A stretch of DNA of 64,000 nt from Brucella rhizosphaerae (GTDB taxonomy: Bacteria; Pseudomonadota; Alphaproteobacteria; Rhizobiales; Rhizobiaceae). Below, in pieces: positions 1 to 8,338 of this stretch. The position numbers and the translations under genes were made by a program. The notes beneath the pieces were generated by a model. The model was not told the DNA's origin. It saw nothing but the letters and a program-made list of their open reading frames with translations, and did no database searches. Within the stretch, counting starts at the first letter, position 1, and each line of letters begins with the position of its first letter. The DNA is taken from contig NZ_NNRK01000012.1 of the NCBI RefSeq assembly GCF_002252475.1, positions 1 to 64,000 of the forward strand, in the 5' to 3' direction.

Positions 1-1
1 A

Positions 2-121
2 TTTATGAGTGCACAGCCTAATGCGCTTGATTGCCTTGCCTCTGTGTTCCGGGCTTATGAGCAATCTCATGTATTTCCGACTAATCTGCCTCTAATTCAA
101 GCGGTTTTATCAGCCGCTTGA
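2..121 (+). CDS. C-terminal end of an unidentified protein (partial)
   Basis: An open frame runs from the left edge to a TGA at 119-121 and gives about 39 codons, ending in LIQAVLSAA. There is an in-frame ATG at position 5 but no ribosome binding site can be judged because the sequence starts there. It is convergent with the amidohydrolase on the minus strand, 39 bp away, as expected for the tail of an upstream plus-strand gene. The family is not recognised, and a chance open frame remains possible. Confidence 0.3.
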   Translation, partial: FMSAQPNALDCLASVFRAYEQSHVFPTNLPLIQAVLSAA

Positions 122-160
122 AAAGTAGGCACTGATTTTTCGTCGCAGTAATTGAGGATA

Positions 161-1450
161 TTAGCCCAGTGGCGCGTACTTGGCACCATCAACTGAAGAT
201 GGACGGCCTTCGAGGTTGAGCGCGCTGATGCGTTGTGGCGTCTCGGCAATGATCTTGCCGCGTTTGACGACGGTCAGACGGTTGGCTTTGAGACGCAGAG
301 CTTCCAGTGGGTCACGTGCCTGCAACACCACGAAATCTGCATTACAACCTTTTTCAAGGCCGTAACCTTCAAGGCCAAGCGCCTTGGCTGAATTGACAGT
401 GAGAGAATTGAAGACCTGCTTCTTGCCTTCAATCGACGTCATCTGCGCAACATGGACAGCCATATGGCCGACTTCGAGCATGTCGCCTGAGCCCATCGAA
501 TACCAAGGGTCCATAACGCAGTCATGGCCGAAGGCAACGTTCACGCCTGCTGCCATTAGTTCCGGTACACGTGTCATGCCGCGACGCTTCGGATAGGTGT
601 CGGCACGGCCCTGAAGCGTGATGTTGATCAGCGGATTTGGAATGGCGTTCATTTCAGCTTCCGCAATCAGCGGAATGAGCTTGGAGACGTAATAATTGTC
701 CATGGAATGCATGGAAGTAAGGTGCGAGCCGGATACGCGGCCCTGAAGACCGAAGCGCATTGTCTGCGCTGCCAGTGTTTCGACATGGCGCGACATTGGG
801 TCATCGGTTTCATCGCAATGGATATCAACCGGCAGACCACGTTCTGCGGCGATGCGGCAGAGTTCTTCGAGTGAAGCTGCACCATCGGCCATGGTGCGCT
901 CAAAATGCGGAATGCCGCCCACGACATCAAGGCCCATATCCAGCGAGCGATTGACAAGATCAACTGCACCGGGAGAACGATAATAACCATCCTGTGGGAA
1001 AGCCACGAGCTGAAGGTCGATATAAGGTTTAACCTTTTCGCGAACTTCGATCATTGCGGTCGCAGTAAGGAGGCGTGGATCACTTACATCGACATGGCTG
1101 CGGATGGCGAGCAAGCCCTGGCTGACGGCGAGGTCGCAATAGCGCAATGCGCGTTCAACCATGGCTTCAACGGTCAGCATGGGCTTTAATTCGCCCCAGA
1201 GTGCAATGCCTTCCAGCAGTGTACCGGAGCGGTTAAGGCGCGGCAAACCCAGCGAAAGTGTCGCGTCCATATGGAAATGTGGATCAACGAAGGGGGGGGT
1301 CACAAGGCGGTCGGAAGCATCGATTTCCCTGGCTGCCTGATGTTCGCCTTTTGAGGGGACGATATCGGCAATTTTGCCGTCCTTGACCAGAATGTCCTGC
1401 TTTTCACGTCCGTCGGGAAGATTGGCGTTTCTCACAATCAAATCGAACAT
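161..1450 (-). CDS. codA: Cytosine deaminase-type amidohydrolase
   Basis: A 429-residue metal-dependent hydrolase of the amidohydrolase superfamily, predicted to deaminate cytosine or a related cyclic amide in the cytoplasm. The metal ligands sit in family order: HFHMD at about residues 58-62, a central DIHCDETDD, and a late GHDCVMDPW carrying the catalytic Asp. The N-terminal beta-sandwich start (MFDLIVRNANLPDG) and the C-terminal NADFVVL segment are typical of the CodA/isocytosine deaminase group, and the length matches E. coli CodA. No cytosine permease lies next to it. The substrate is inferred; related enzymes act on isocytosine, creatinine or pterins. Confidence 0.8.
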   Translation of the reverse strand: MFDLIVRNANLPDGREKQDILVKDGKIADIVPSKGEHQAAREIDASDRLVTPPFVDPHFHMDATLSLGLPRLNRSGTLLEGIALWGELKPMLTVEAMVERALRYCDLAVSQGLLAIRSHVDVSDPRLLTATAMIEVREKVKPYIDLQLVAFPQDGYYRSPGAVDLVNRSLDMGLDVVGGIPHFERTMADGAASLEELCRIAAERGLPVDIHCDETDDPMSRHVETLAAQTMRFGLQGRVSGSHLTSMHSMDNYYVSKLIPLIAEAEMNAIPNPLINITLQGRADTYPKRRGMTRVPELMAAGVNVAFGHDCVMDPWYSMGSGDMLEVGHMAVHVAQMTSIEGKKQVFNSLTVNSAKALGLEGYGLEKGCNADFVVLQARDPLEALRLKANRLTVVKRGKIIAETPQRISALNLEGRPSSVDGAKYAPLG

Positions 1451-1619
1451 CGGGCGGACCTTTCATATTTTGGGCAGGGTGAGCGGCGGCTAAAAGCGCG
1501 GCCCATTTTTCATTGCCTTATACCCAACTTTGCACGTGTGCAATGCTAACGCGGGCTTAAGGGGTCGTCATCCGCAACGTAAAATGCTAGGCCCCCAAAA
1601 TACTCTTTGCAGGATCGTC

Positions 1620-2207
1620 ATGTTCACCATCAGCCGCATTGAAACTATCAGCCAGGAGATCAAGAAGAGCCGGTTTCTGGCTGTTGCTGCACCCGTGGCT
1701 AATGAACAGGCAGCGAAGGATTTTCTGACTGAGCATTCCGATCTTGCGGCTAATCACAATTGCTGGGCGTGGCGGATAGGGCAGAATTATCGCTTCAGTG
1801 ATGATGGTGAACCAAGCGGCACTGCGGGTAAGCCCATTCTGCAAGCAATCGATGGTCAGCAACTCGATAATATAGCGGTCGTCGTAACGCGCTGGTTTGG
1901 CGGCATATTGCTGGGCAGCGGCGGATTGATGCGAGCTTATGGTGGCACCGCTGCAATGTGTTTACGGCAAGCAGAAAAATCCGAAGTGATCCCGGTGACA
2001 GGTTTCTCGCTGGCTTGCGATTTTTCCGATCATGCTTTGTTAAAAGCTCGCCTTACGGCAGTCGAGCATGTGACGATTGCAAACGAGAATTTTACGGGAA
2101 CAGGTGTCGAAATGAGCGGTGCGATGCCGCTCGCTGTTCAAGGCGAACTGGCGCAGCTCATCACCGACCTGACGCGCGGCAAGACGATCGTCAAATTTGA
2201 GGATTAA
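1620..2207 (+). CDS. YigZ/IMPACT family protein
   Basis: A 195-residue protein of the UPF0029/IMPACT family. Diagnostic blocks are DDGEPSGTAGKPIL and VVVTRWFGG followed by LGSGGLMRAYGG. The C-terminal third corresponds to the DUF1949-type domain that follows in bacterial YigZ. The open frame continues 30 codons upstream, but the ATG at 1620 gives the standard family N-terminus (MFTISRIETISQEIKKSRF), so this start was chosen. The bacterial function is poorly defined; eukaryotic IMPACT acts in translation control. The gene stands alone, and a palindromic intergenic repeat begins two bases after its stop. Confidence 0.85.
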   Translation: MFTISRIETISQEIKKSRFLAVAAPVANEQAAKDFLTEHSDLAANHNCWAWRIGQNYRFSDDGEPSGTAGKPILQAIDGQQLDNIAVVVTRWFGGILLGSGGLMRAYGGTAAMCLRQAEKSEVIPVTGFSLACDFSDHALLKARLTAVEHVTIANENFTGTGVEMSGAMPLAVQGELAQLITDLTRGKTIVKFED

Positions 2208-2208
2208 A

Positions 2209-2262
2209 GCGCTCCCGAAAAGTGTGAAGCGGCTTTCGGAGACATGCATACTAGATGCGCGT
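2209..2262. repeat. Palindromic intergenic repeat, copy 1
   Basis: Similar to the elements at 6773-6826 and 20482-20535. The shared core is CCCGAAAAGTGTGAAGCGG, then a TTTCGG arm and a GATGCGCG-type tail. The outer GCGC and inner CCGAAA/TTTCGG segments can pair into a hairpin. Such mosaic elements are widespread in Rhizobiales genomes. This copy follows the YigZ stop and lies between that gene and the convergent diguanylate cyclase, so it may also act as a 3' structure. Confidence 0.7.
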
Positions 2263-2276
2263 TAAAACAACGTGGT

Positions 2277-3743
2277 CTAAAGCGGCGGTTGCGACTTTCG
2301 GAGCGCTTCCGCCGAATAGTGCTTGCGCTTGTCCTCATACATCAGCAGGTCGGCACGCTTTGCAACCGTTTCCAGTTTTTCGCCTTGCATACTGGTGGCA
2401 GCACCCATTGAAAGCTCGACTTTCAGCTGCGAATAATACTGGTTATTGATGTCTACCAGTCGCCGGATATCTTCCATAACGGCCTCTGCGCCGCGCTCGT
2501 CGACATAAGGCAGAACAACTGCAAACTCGTCGCCGCCAATACGGGCGGCGTGACCCGGCAGTTTTACGGCTTCATTCAGAACTTCACCGATACGGCGCAG
2601 CAGACCATCGCCGCTTGCATGACCAAGCTGGTCGTTGGCAGCTTTCAAACCATTGAGATCAATGATGATGATCGAGACAAGTGCGTGTCCCTTGCGCTCA
2701 AGGCGATTGAGCTCGTCCACATAGAAAGCGCGATTGTGCAGCTTGGTCAGGACGTCGTGCTTGCCGAGATATTCGAGATAGGCTTCGGCTTTCTTGCGGG
2801 CGGTGATGTCAGCAAGTGCGACCTGAACAAGCGACCAGTCTTCTTCATGACCCGGCAGGACCGAGAATTGCAGGAGCAAATGCCGCTCGGAGCCATCAAG
2901 CGCATAATTGACAACTTCGCGCCGCTGAAACAGCACGCCATTCCACAGATCAATCAGCTGCTCGCGGAAGTTCGTTTCCATATCGCCTTTGAAAATATGC
3001 GGCAGGTTTTGCAGAAGTGTCTTTTTGTCGGGCGCGAGAAACAGCTCGAGCGTTTCACGATTGATATCGAGAACACGGATTTCACTCATGCACTGACGCA
3101 CGAATTCCGGATGCACATCTGTGAAAACGCGGAAATCGACGATGCCGCGCTCGCGGATATCGTTCATCAGCTGTTTGATACGGCTGAAATCTTCAACCCA
3201 GAGCGAAACTGGCGAATGCTCAAACAGACCTTCGGCGTGCTGTTTATGCTTGCTTTGCTCACGCCGGGCTTCTTCGCGCGCAGTCACATCTTCAATGGAC
3301 AGAAGAACGCGATCCCAGCTGTGCTCGTAGCCTGGTAACACCAGGCCCTTGAGCTGGATGTCGAGGCGCTTGCCACCCAGCGAATAATTGACGGTATCAC
3401 TGATGAAAGCGTTGTCACCGTTCCAGAGTTGCACCATCTCATTGATGTGCGGTTCAAGCATGTCGTCGCGGAATACATGATCGAGGTTCTCGATCAGATG
3501 ATTGACATCGCGGGCCTCGTATAACGCCAGCGTCTTGCGATTGACTTTGAGAACACGGATCAGGCTTGTGCAGATGCGCAAGCGGCTCGTATCTTCTTTC
3601 AGGAAGGTTCTGAGGTCCGTAACGCCGAGTTTCCGCCATTGTTCGAACTGCTCGCGTAATCCGCTGTAGTCTTCAAGCCACAGGGAAATTGGCGCTAGCT
3701 CAAAGACATTGGCACCGTCATTCAAGGCAGATTCAATATTCAT
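2277..3743 (-). CDS. Diguanylate cyclase with two tandem PAS domains
   Basis: A 488-residue protein predicted to make c-di-GMP. Two PAS-like sensor modules (about residues 15-160 and 172-318) are clearly similar to each other, sharing SLW.ED, IRVL..NR.TL, VNY.L.G and LPG. A C-terminal GGDEF domain (about 325-488) carries an intact active-site motif, RIGGDEFAVVLPY. No RxxD inhibitory site is visible in the usual place just upstream of GGDEF (the stretch reads LPGHAARI), so product feedback may be absent. There are no membrane segments or EAL domain, so it is likely cytoplasmic. Signal unknown. It stands alone. Confidence 0.9.
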   Translation of the reverse strand: MNIESALNDGANVFELAPISLWLEDYSGLREQFEQWRKLGVTDLRTFLKEDTSRLRICTSLIRVLKVNRKTLALYEARDVNHLIENLDHVFRDDMLEPHINEMVQLWNGDNAFISDTVNYSLGGKRLDIQLKGLVLPGYEHSWDRVLLSIEDVTAREEARREQSKHKQHAEGLFEHSPVSLWVEDFSRIKQLMNDIRERGIVDFRVFTDVHPEFVRQCMSEIRVLDINRETLELFLAPDKKTLLQNLPHIFKGDMETNFREQLIDLWNGVLFQRREVVNYALDGSERHLLLQFSVLPGHEEDWSLVQVALADITARKKAEAYLEYLGKHDVLTKLHNRAFYVDELNRLERKGHALVSIIIIDLNGLKAANDQLGHASGDGLLRRIGEVLNEAVKLPGHAARIGGDEFAVVLPYVDERGAEAVMEDIRRLVDINNQYYSQLKVELSMGAATSMQGEKLETVAKRADLLMYEDKRKHYSAEALRKSQPPL

Positions 3744-4040
3744 GGTTCGGCTCTAAACCTGAGGCGTCCGTGCAAGAAGCGCAGATCAAACTGGAAAATA
3801 ATGACCGCCTTATATTATGCGATGAGAAGATAGACCAGCAATTATGTCGGTTGCTATGTTTATTAACCAAAACTCGTAGCGATTGCTTAAAGGGCAGTTT
3901 GGTAGAGACAAGCCCATCAATAACAATTATCGATTGTATATAAAACTGATCATTGTTCATTTGTGCTTTCGTCTTAAGCGTTGCCGAGGGGGCTTGGCGG
4001 ACGAGAGTTGCCGGGGCGGGTTTGAGGGTGATGACAAAAA

Positions 4041-5477
4041 ATGGATGAGCGACTTAAAAGTCAGGACGTGCCTCTGGCCGTGGATCTCGACGGAACGCTC
4101 ATCGCAACCGACTTGCTTTGGGAGAGCGCTTTCGTTCTTCTTAAGAAGAATGCTCTCTATGTTTTTCTGTTCCCATTCTGGCTCTTGTCGGGCAAGGCCT
4201 ATCTCAAGCAGCAAATTGCGCGCCGTATCGTGATTGATGCTTCATTGTTGCCGTATCGTAAAGAATTTCTCGATTATCTTCGTCAGGAACATGCGCGGGG
4301 TCGCAGGCTGGTTCTGGCGACCGCAGCAGCGGAGCCACTGGCGCAGTCGGTTGCGTCGGAGCTCGGTATTTTTGAGACTGTTTTGGCCACAACCGGCAGC
4401 AACAATCTTTCTTCGCATAACAAAGCGCGCGCACTTACAGAGCATTATGGCCCCAAAGGCTTTGACTATGCCGGTAATGATCGCGCCGATATTGCGGTCT
4501 TTGCGGCTGCGCGAGATGTAGTTGTTGTTGCGCCGGATCGGGCTGCCGCGCGTTTTCAAATGGCCAATGGCAGTCGGCTCTTTGAGAAAAAAGCGACAGG
4601 CATCAAACCCTATCTGAAAATGTTGCGTGTCCATCAATGGCTCAAGAACCTGCTGGTTTTTGTGCCCGCGATCCTCGCTCACACGATCTTCTTTCCTGAA
4701 GTGTTGCTGGCTTCGGTTCTGGCCTTCGTCGCCTTTTCTGCGGCCGCCTCAGCGATCTATATTCTCAATGATATCATTGATCTGCCGCTTGATCGCCAGC
4801 ATACCAGAAAGCGCTCGCGCCCTTTTGCAAGCGGTGTTCTGAGCATTCCGTTCGGCCTCAAGGTTTCAGCACTGCTTTTGCTGATTGCAGCCGCAACCTG
4901 CTTTTTCCTGCCGCCGATTTTTGCGCTGGTGATCGGTCTTTATCTGGTTGCAACGACAGCCTATTCGCTGGTGCTGAAGCGGGCATTGCTGGTTGACGTC
5001 ATCTGCCTTGCAGCACTTTACACCTTGAGGCTGTTGGGCGGCACGGCAGCGACCGAAATTCCGCAGTCTTTCTGGCTGATGGCTTTTGCAATGTTCTTCT
5101 TCCTGTCGCTGGCGCTGGTGAAACGCTACGTCGAGTTGCAGCACTCGACGGTTACAGAAAAAGATCGTATCGCCGGTCGTGGCTATCGTCCTGAAGACAG
5201 AGATATTGTTGGTCAAAGCGGGGTTGCTTCCGGCTTCACCGCCGTGGTGGTTCTGGCGCTTTATATCAACAGTGCCGCTGTTCAGGAGCTTTATACCTAT
5301 CCATGGCTGATCTGGCCGTTGGTGCCGATTGTTCTCTACATCATCATGCGTGTGTGGATATTGGCGCATCGCAAGGAAATGGACGATGATCCCGTCGTTT
5401 TCCTCGCCAATGACTGGCGCAGCCAGGTCGTGATCGCGATTGGTGCTGTATTGCTGTTCGTAGCCGGGATGCGTTGA
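4041..5477 (+). CDS. HAD phosphatase-UbiA prenyltransferase fusion
   Basis: A 478-residue two-domain protein. Residues 13-180 form a HAD-type phosphatase with motif I DLDGT (D15, D17) and motif IV around YAGNDRAD. Residues 190-478 are a multi-spanning UbiA-type prenyltransferase with NDIIDLPLD (N243, D244, D247, D251) and a charged TRKRSRP. Mycobacterial Rv3806c (UbiA-type DPPR synthase) and the separate phosphatase Rv3807c do these two jobs in decaprenyl-phosphoribose synthesis, as do NoeC-type proteins in Azorhizobium, so this fusion probably transfers a phosphopentose to polyprenyl phosphate and then dephosphorylates it. Its TGA overlaps the next ATG (TGATG), indicating translational coupling. 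A five-codon ATG-TGA frame at 4031-4048 overlaps the start. Confidence 0.85.
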   Translation: MDERLKSQDVPLAVDLDGTLIATDLLWESAFVLLKKNALYVFLFPFWLLSGKAYLKQQIARRIVIDASLLPYRKEFLDYLRQEHARGRRLVLATAAAEPLAQSVASELGIFETVLATTGSNNLSSHNKARALTEHYGPKGFDYAGNDRADIAVFAAARDVVVVAPDRAAARFQMANGSRLFEKKATGIKPYLKMLRVHQWLKNLLVFVPAILAHTIFFPEVLLASVLAFVAFSAAASAIYILNDIIDLPLDRQHTRKRSRPFASGVLSIPFGLKVSALLLLIAAATCFFLPPIFALVIGLYLVATTAYSLVLKRALLVDVICLAALYTLRLLGGTAATEIPQSFWLMAFAMFFFLSLALVKRYVELQHSTVTEKDRIAGRGYRPEDRDIVGQSGVASGFTAVVVLALYINSAAVQELYTYPWLIWPLVPIVLYIIMRVWILAHRKEMDDDPVVFLANDWRSQVVIAIGAVLLFVAGMR

Positions 5478-6796
5478 TGGACCAGTCGTTCGACAGCTTT
5501 GGGCGCATTGATCGCCACAGGCGAAACGCAATTGCGTTTGATGAAGTATGGTCCGAGCTGGAGGGTGTTAAAAGCCTGCTCGCCTATGGCAACGGGCGCT
5601 CTTATGGCGACAGCTGTCATAACGATGCCGGATTGCTTGTACCGATGCGCCCGCATGGTCGCATTGTAGGTTTCGACGTTCATACGGGTATTCTCGAAGC
5701 GGAATCCGGCGTGATGTTGAGCGATATCATCTCAGCTGTCGCACCCCATGGCTATTTTCTACCGGTGACGCCCGGTACGCGGTTTGTGACGCTGGGTGGT
5801 GCGATCGCCAATGATGTGCATGGCAAGAACCACCATTTGCGTGGAACATTCGGCAGGCATGTTGAAAGCCTCGAACTACTACGGTCCGACGGCGTGCACT
5901 ACATCTGTTCAAGCGGTGAAAATGCCGAACTCTTTGCAGCAACGATTGGTGGTATGGGTCTCACCGGCCTGATCCTCAATGCCCGCATCCGGCTGATGCC
6001 GGTTGCGTCTCTTGATATCGAAGAACGCATTACGCCTTTCCAAAGTCTGTCCGAATATTTTGCAATCGCGGAAGATTCCGACCACCAGAATGAATATTCG
6101 GTTGCTTGGGTCGATCAGCTGGCCAGTGGTCGTTCTGAGGGGCGTGGCGTATTATTGACCGGCAACCACGGGATGAATGGCAATCACAACGGGCGGATCG
6201 GCGAAGCCAAACTCGGCCTGCCATTCGATCTGCCGTTTTCAATGTTGAACCGACCGAGCCTGACCGCATTCAATACTCTCTATTACCATGCCAAACGTCG
6301 CAAGCAGGAGCCGCATCTGGTGAGCTTCGCGAGTTTCTTCTATCCGCTCGACGGCTTGCGCAACTGGAACAGGCTTTATGGTCCTGCCGGTCTTTACCAG
6401 CATCAAAGCGTGATACCCTTTGACCAGGCTGAACGCGTTATTCCTGCCATGTTGGCTGCAAGCCGCGCGGCAGGTCAGGCATCATTCCTGACGGTGTTGA
6501 AGCGTTTTGGTGATGTGCGTTCGCCAGGGCTGCTGTCATTCCCGAAGCCGGGATATACTCTGACGATGGATTTCCCCAATCGAGGGCGGAAGACCCTTGA
6601 ACTGTTGGGGCAACTCGACAGCATGACAATCGAGGCGGGCGGGCGCGTTAATCCTTATAAGGATCAGCGTATGAGTGCTCAGACATTTAAAGCGGGCTTT
6701 GCAGAATGGCAGCAGCTTGAGCAAATGCGCGATGCGCGTTTCTGCTCGGATTTCTGGCGACGTACCGCTTTGGAGCGCATCCCGAAAACTGTGTAA
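5477..6796 (+). CDS. DprE1-like FAD-dependent oxidase
   Basis: A 439-residue flavoprotein of the VAO/FAD_binding_4 family. GNGRSYGDS (about 38-46) is the FAD-binding loop. HGKNHHLRGTFGRHVESLELL closely follows the segment of mycobacterial DprE1 holding the FAD-proximal histidine, and YKDQR near the C-terminus matches the DprE1 lysine region. By analogy it oxidises the 2'-hydroxyl of a polyprenyl-phosphoryl pentose to a keto intermediate. The ATG at 5477 overlaps the upstream stop by one base; a TTG three bases earlier is an alternative. The last residues (ERIPKTV) are encoded inside a palindromic repeat, so the natural C-terminus may have been altered by repeat insertion. Confidence 0.85.
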   Translation: MDQSFDSFGRIDRHRRNAIAFDEVWSELEGVKSLLAYGNGRSYGDSCHNDAGLLVPMRPHGRIVGFDVHTGILEAESGVMLSDIISAVAPHGYFLPVTPGTRFVTLGGAIANDVHGKNHHLRGTFGRHVESLELLRSDGVHYICSSGENAELFAATIGGMGLTGLILNARIRLMPVASLDIEERITPFQSLSEYFAIAEDSDHQNEYSVAWVDQLASGRSEGRGVLLTGNHGMNGNHNGRIGEAKLGLPFDLPFSMLNRPSLTAFNTLYYHAKRRKQEPHLVSFASFFYPLDGLRNWNRLYGPAGLYQHQSVIPFDQAERVIPAMLAASRAAGQASFLTVLKRFGDVRSPGLLSFPKPGYTLTMDFPNRGRKTLELLGQLDSMTIEAGGRVNPYKDQRMSAQTFKAGFAEWQQLEQMRDARFCSDFWRRTALERIPKTV

Positions 6797-6826
6797 CGGT
6801 TTTCGGACATGATGCGCGACAGAACA
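6773..6826. repeat. Palindromic intergenic repeat, copy 2 (overlaps a gene end)
   Basis: The best-formed copy: GAGCGCATCCCGAAAACTGTG, then ACGGTTTTCGG and GATGCGC. The inner arms (CCGAAAAC/GTTTTCGG) and outer arms (GCGCAT/ATGCGC) both pair. It supplies the last seven codons and the stop of the DprE1-like gene and fills half of the spacer before the ArnE-like gene, so it is transcribed inside the operon and could act as a processing or stability structure. Confidence 0.75.
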
Positions 6827-6895
6827 AAAATCAGAGCGCCGATCTGAGCATATCAAATCGACAAGCGCACGGACCAATTAACGACGGGACACAAC

Positions 6896-7315
6896 ATGAA
6901 ATATATCCCATTCATTCTTTTCACGGTCATGACCAATGCGGCCGCCCAGCTGCTGCTCAAATATGGCATGATCACGCTTGGCCCGGTCAGCTTTTCGGCT
7001 GATACGCTGATCCAGCGCGTTTTCCAGATCGTGTTCAATCCATGGGTTTTCGCGGGTCTGTTCATGTTTGTGATCTCAATGGCCTCACATCTTTATGTGC
7101 TCTCGAAAGTCGACTTATCCTTTGCGTATCCTTTCCTGAGCCTCGCCTATGTTGCGGTTGCGCTTTTCGCGTGGCTTTTGTTCAAGGAAGAACTGGGCGC
7201 CTACAAGATCGCGGGTATCGCCTTCATTTGCATCGGAACAGTGCTGATCGCGCAAAGCGGTAAGACGCCGAATGCCGAACAGAACGCAGCGGTTCAAGAC
7301 CGTTCGCCAGTTTAG
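6896..7315 (+). CDS. Small EamA/SMR-like membrane protein, ArnE-like
   Basis: A 139-residue protein with about four hydrophobic segments and a short polar tail. The N-terminus (IPFILFTVMTNAAAQLLLKYGM) and the last segments (SLAYVAVALFAWLLFKEELGAYKIAGIAFICIGTVLIA) match small multidrug-resistance-like proteins such as the ArnE/ArnF flippase subunits. Lying between a polyprenyl-sugar oxidase and sugar-modifying enzymes, it is a reasonable candidate for flipping a polyprenyl-linked sugar across the inner membrane. The role is inferred from context. An undecaprenyl-related or cation transporter is the alternative. Confidence 0.7.
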   Translation: MKYIPFILFTVMTNAAAQLLLKYGMITLGPVSFSADTLIQRVFQIVFNPWVFAGLFMFVISMASHLYVLSKVDLSFAYPFLSLAYVAVALFAWLLFKEELGAYKIAGIAFICIGTVLIAQSGKTPNAEQNAAVQDRSPV

Positions 7316-7338
7316 TTTTTTACAGTCGGGGCTTGATT

Positions 7339-8328
7339 ATGAGACATATTATTTTTGGTGGTGATGGTTTTGTGGGGCGCTATCTGGCTCCCATGCTCCT
7401 TGCCGATGGGCATGAAGTTATCGTCGCGGATATCGTGAAAAGCGATCTCGCACATTATAGCGAGGTGACGTTTGTCCATACCGATGTGACCGACCCGGAA
7501 GCGATCCGCAAACTTGGCATTCGCGCCGATGACATGGTCTATAATCTGTCGGCCAAGATGCTGTCGCCGCTTCAGGTGCGCGCCAAACGCCACGATTTCT
7601 TTTTCCCGGTCAATTATTACGGCACGGAAAATATTATCAAGGCGATGGACGAGGCGGGTGCAAAACGCCTCGTGCATTTCACGACAGATATGGTCTATGG
7701 CCACACCTATGTCTGGCCGCAAAAGGAAGATCACCCTTGCAATCCGCTTGGTGAATATGGCCTGTCGAAGTTTAGAACCGAGGAGCTGGCTGCGGAATGG
7801 CGCACGCGCGGGATGAATATTTCGCTGTTCCGTCCGCGTCTGATTATCGGACCAGGACGCCTTGGCATTCTGGAAAAGCTGTTCAAGCTCATCGATAATA
7901 ACCTGCCGGTGCCAATGATCGGTTCAGGCAAGAACCCTTATCAGTTCATTTCGGTCTTCGACTGCGCCTCTGCGGCTTATGCGGCCTTCAAGGCCGGCGT
8001 GCCCAACGATGTATATAATCTCGGTTCGCTCAACCCGCCGCCGGTGCGTAAACTGCTGGGTGATCTGGTCAAACACGCGGGATCGAAATCCATTCTGGTG
8101 CCAACGCCTGCGTGGGCCGTCAAGCGCACGCTGGACTTTCTTGACTGGCTCAACAAGCCATTGATGGACCCGGAGCAATATCTGATTGCCGATGAAATGT
8201 GCGTTCTGGATGTGTCAAAAGGCGAACGGGAATTGGGTTGGGTGCCGCAGTATCGTGATGAGGACATGCTGATCGCAGCCTATAGCGAATATCGCAAGAA
8301 ACTTGCCGATGCATCGAAGGCGGCGTGA
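7339..8328 (+). CDS. NAD-dependent epimerase/dehydratase (extended SDR)
   Basis: A 329-residue extended short-chain dehydrogenase. The Rossmann glycine motif is FGGDGFVGRYL at the N-terminus, with the catalytic region TTDMVYG followed by YGLSK (the YxxxK pair). The ATG at 7339 was chosen because GGGG lies 7 bases upstream; a TTG two codons earlier is too close. It sits 23 bp after the ArnE-like gene and 10 bp before the aminotransferase, in one operon. It probably epimerises, reduces or dehydrates a nucleotide- or lipid-linked sugar. It is not the classical SDR type of mycobacterial DprE2, so the reaction may differ. Confidence 0.8.
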   Translation: MRHIIFGGDGFVGRYLAPMLLADGHEVIVADIVKSDLAHYSEVTFVHTDVTDPEAIRKLGIRADDMVYNLSAKMLSPLQVRAKRHDFFFPVNYYGTENIIKAMDEAGAKRLVHFTTDMVYGHTYVWPQKEDHPCNPLGEYGLSKFRTEELAAEWRTRGMNISLFRPRLIIGPGRLGILEKLFKLIDNNLPVPMIGSGKNPYQFISVFDCASAAYAAFKAGVPNDVYNLGSLNPPPVRKLLGDLVKHAGSKSILVPTPAWAVKRTLDFLDWLNKPLMDPEQYLIADEMCVLDVSKGERELGWVPQYRDEDMLIAAYSEYRKKLADASKAA

Positions 8329-8338
8329 GGATAAAACC

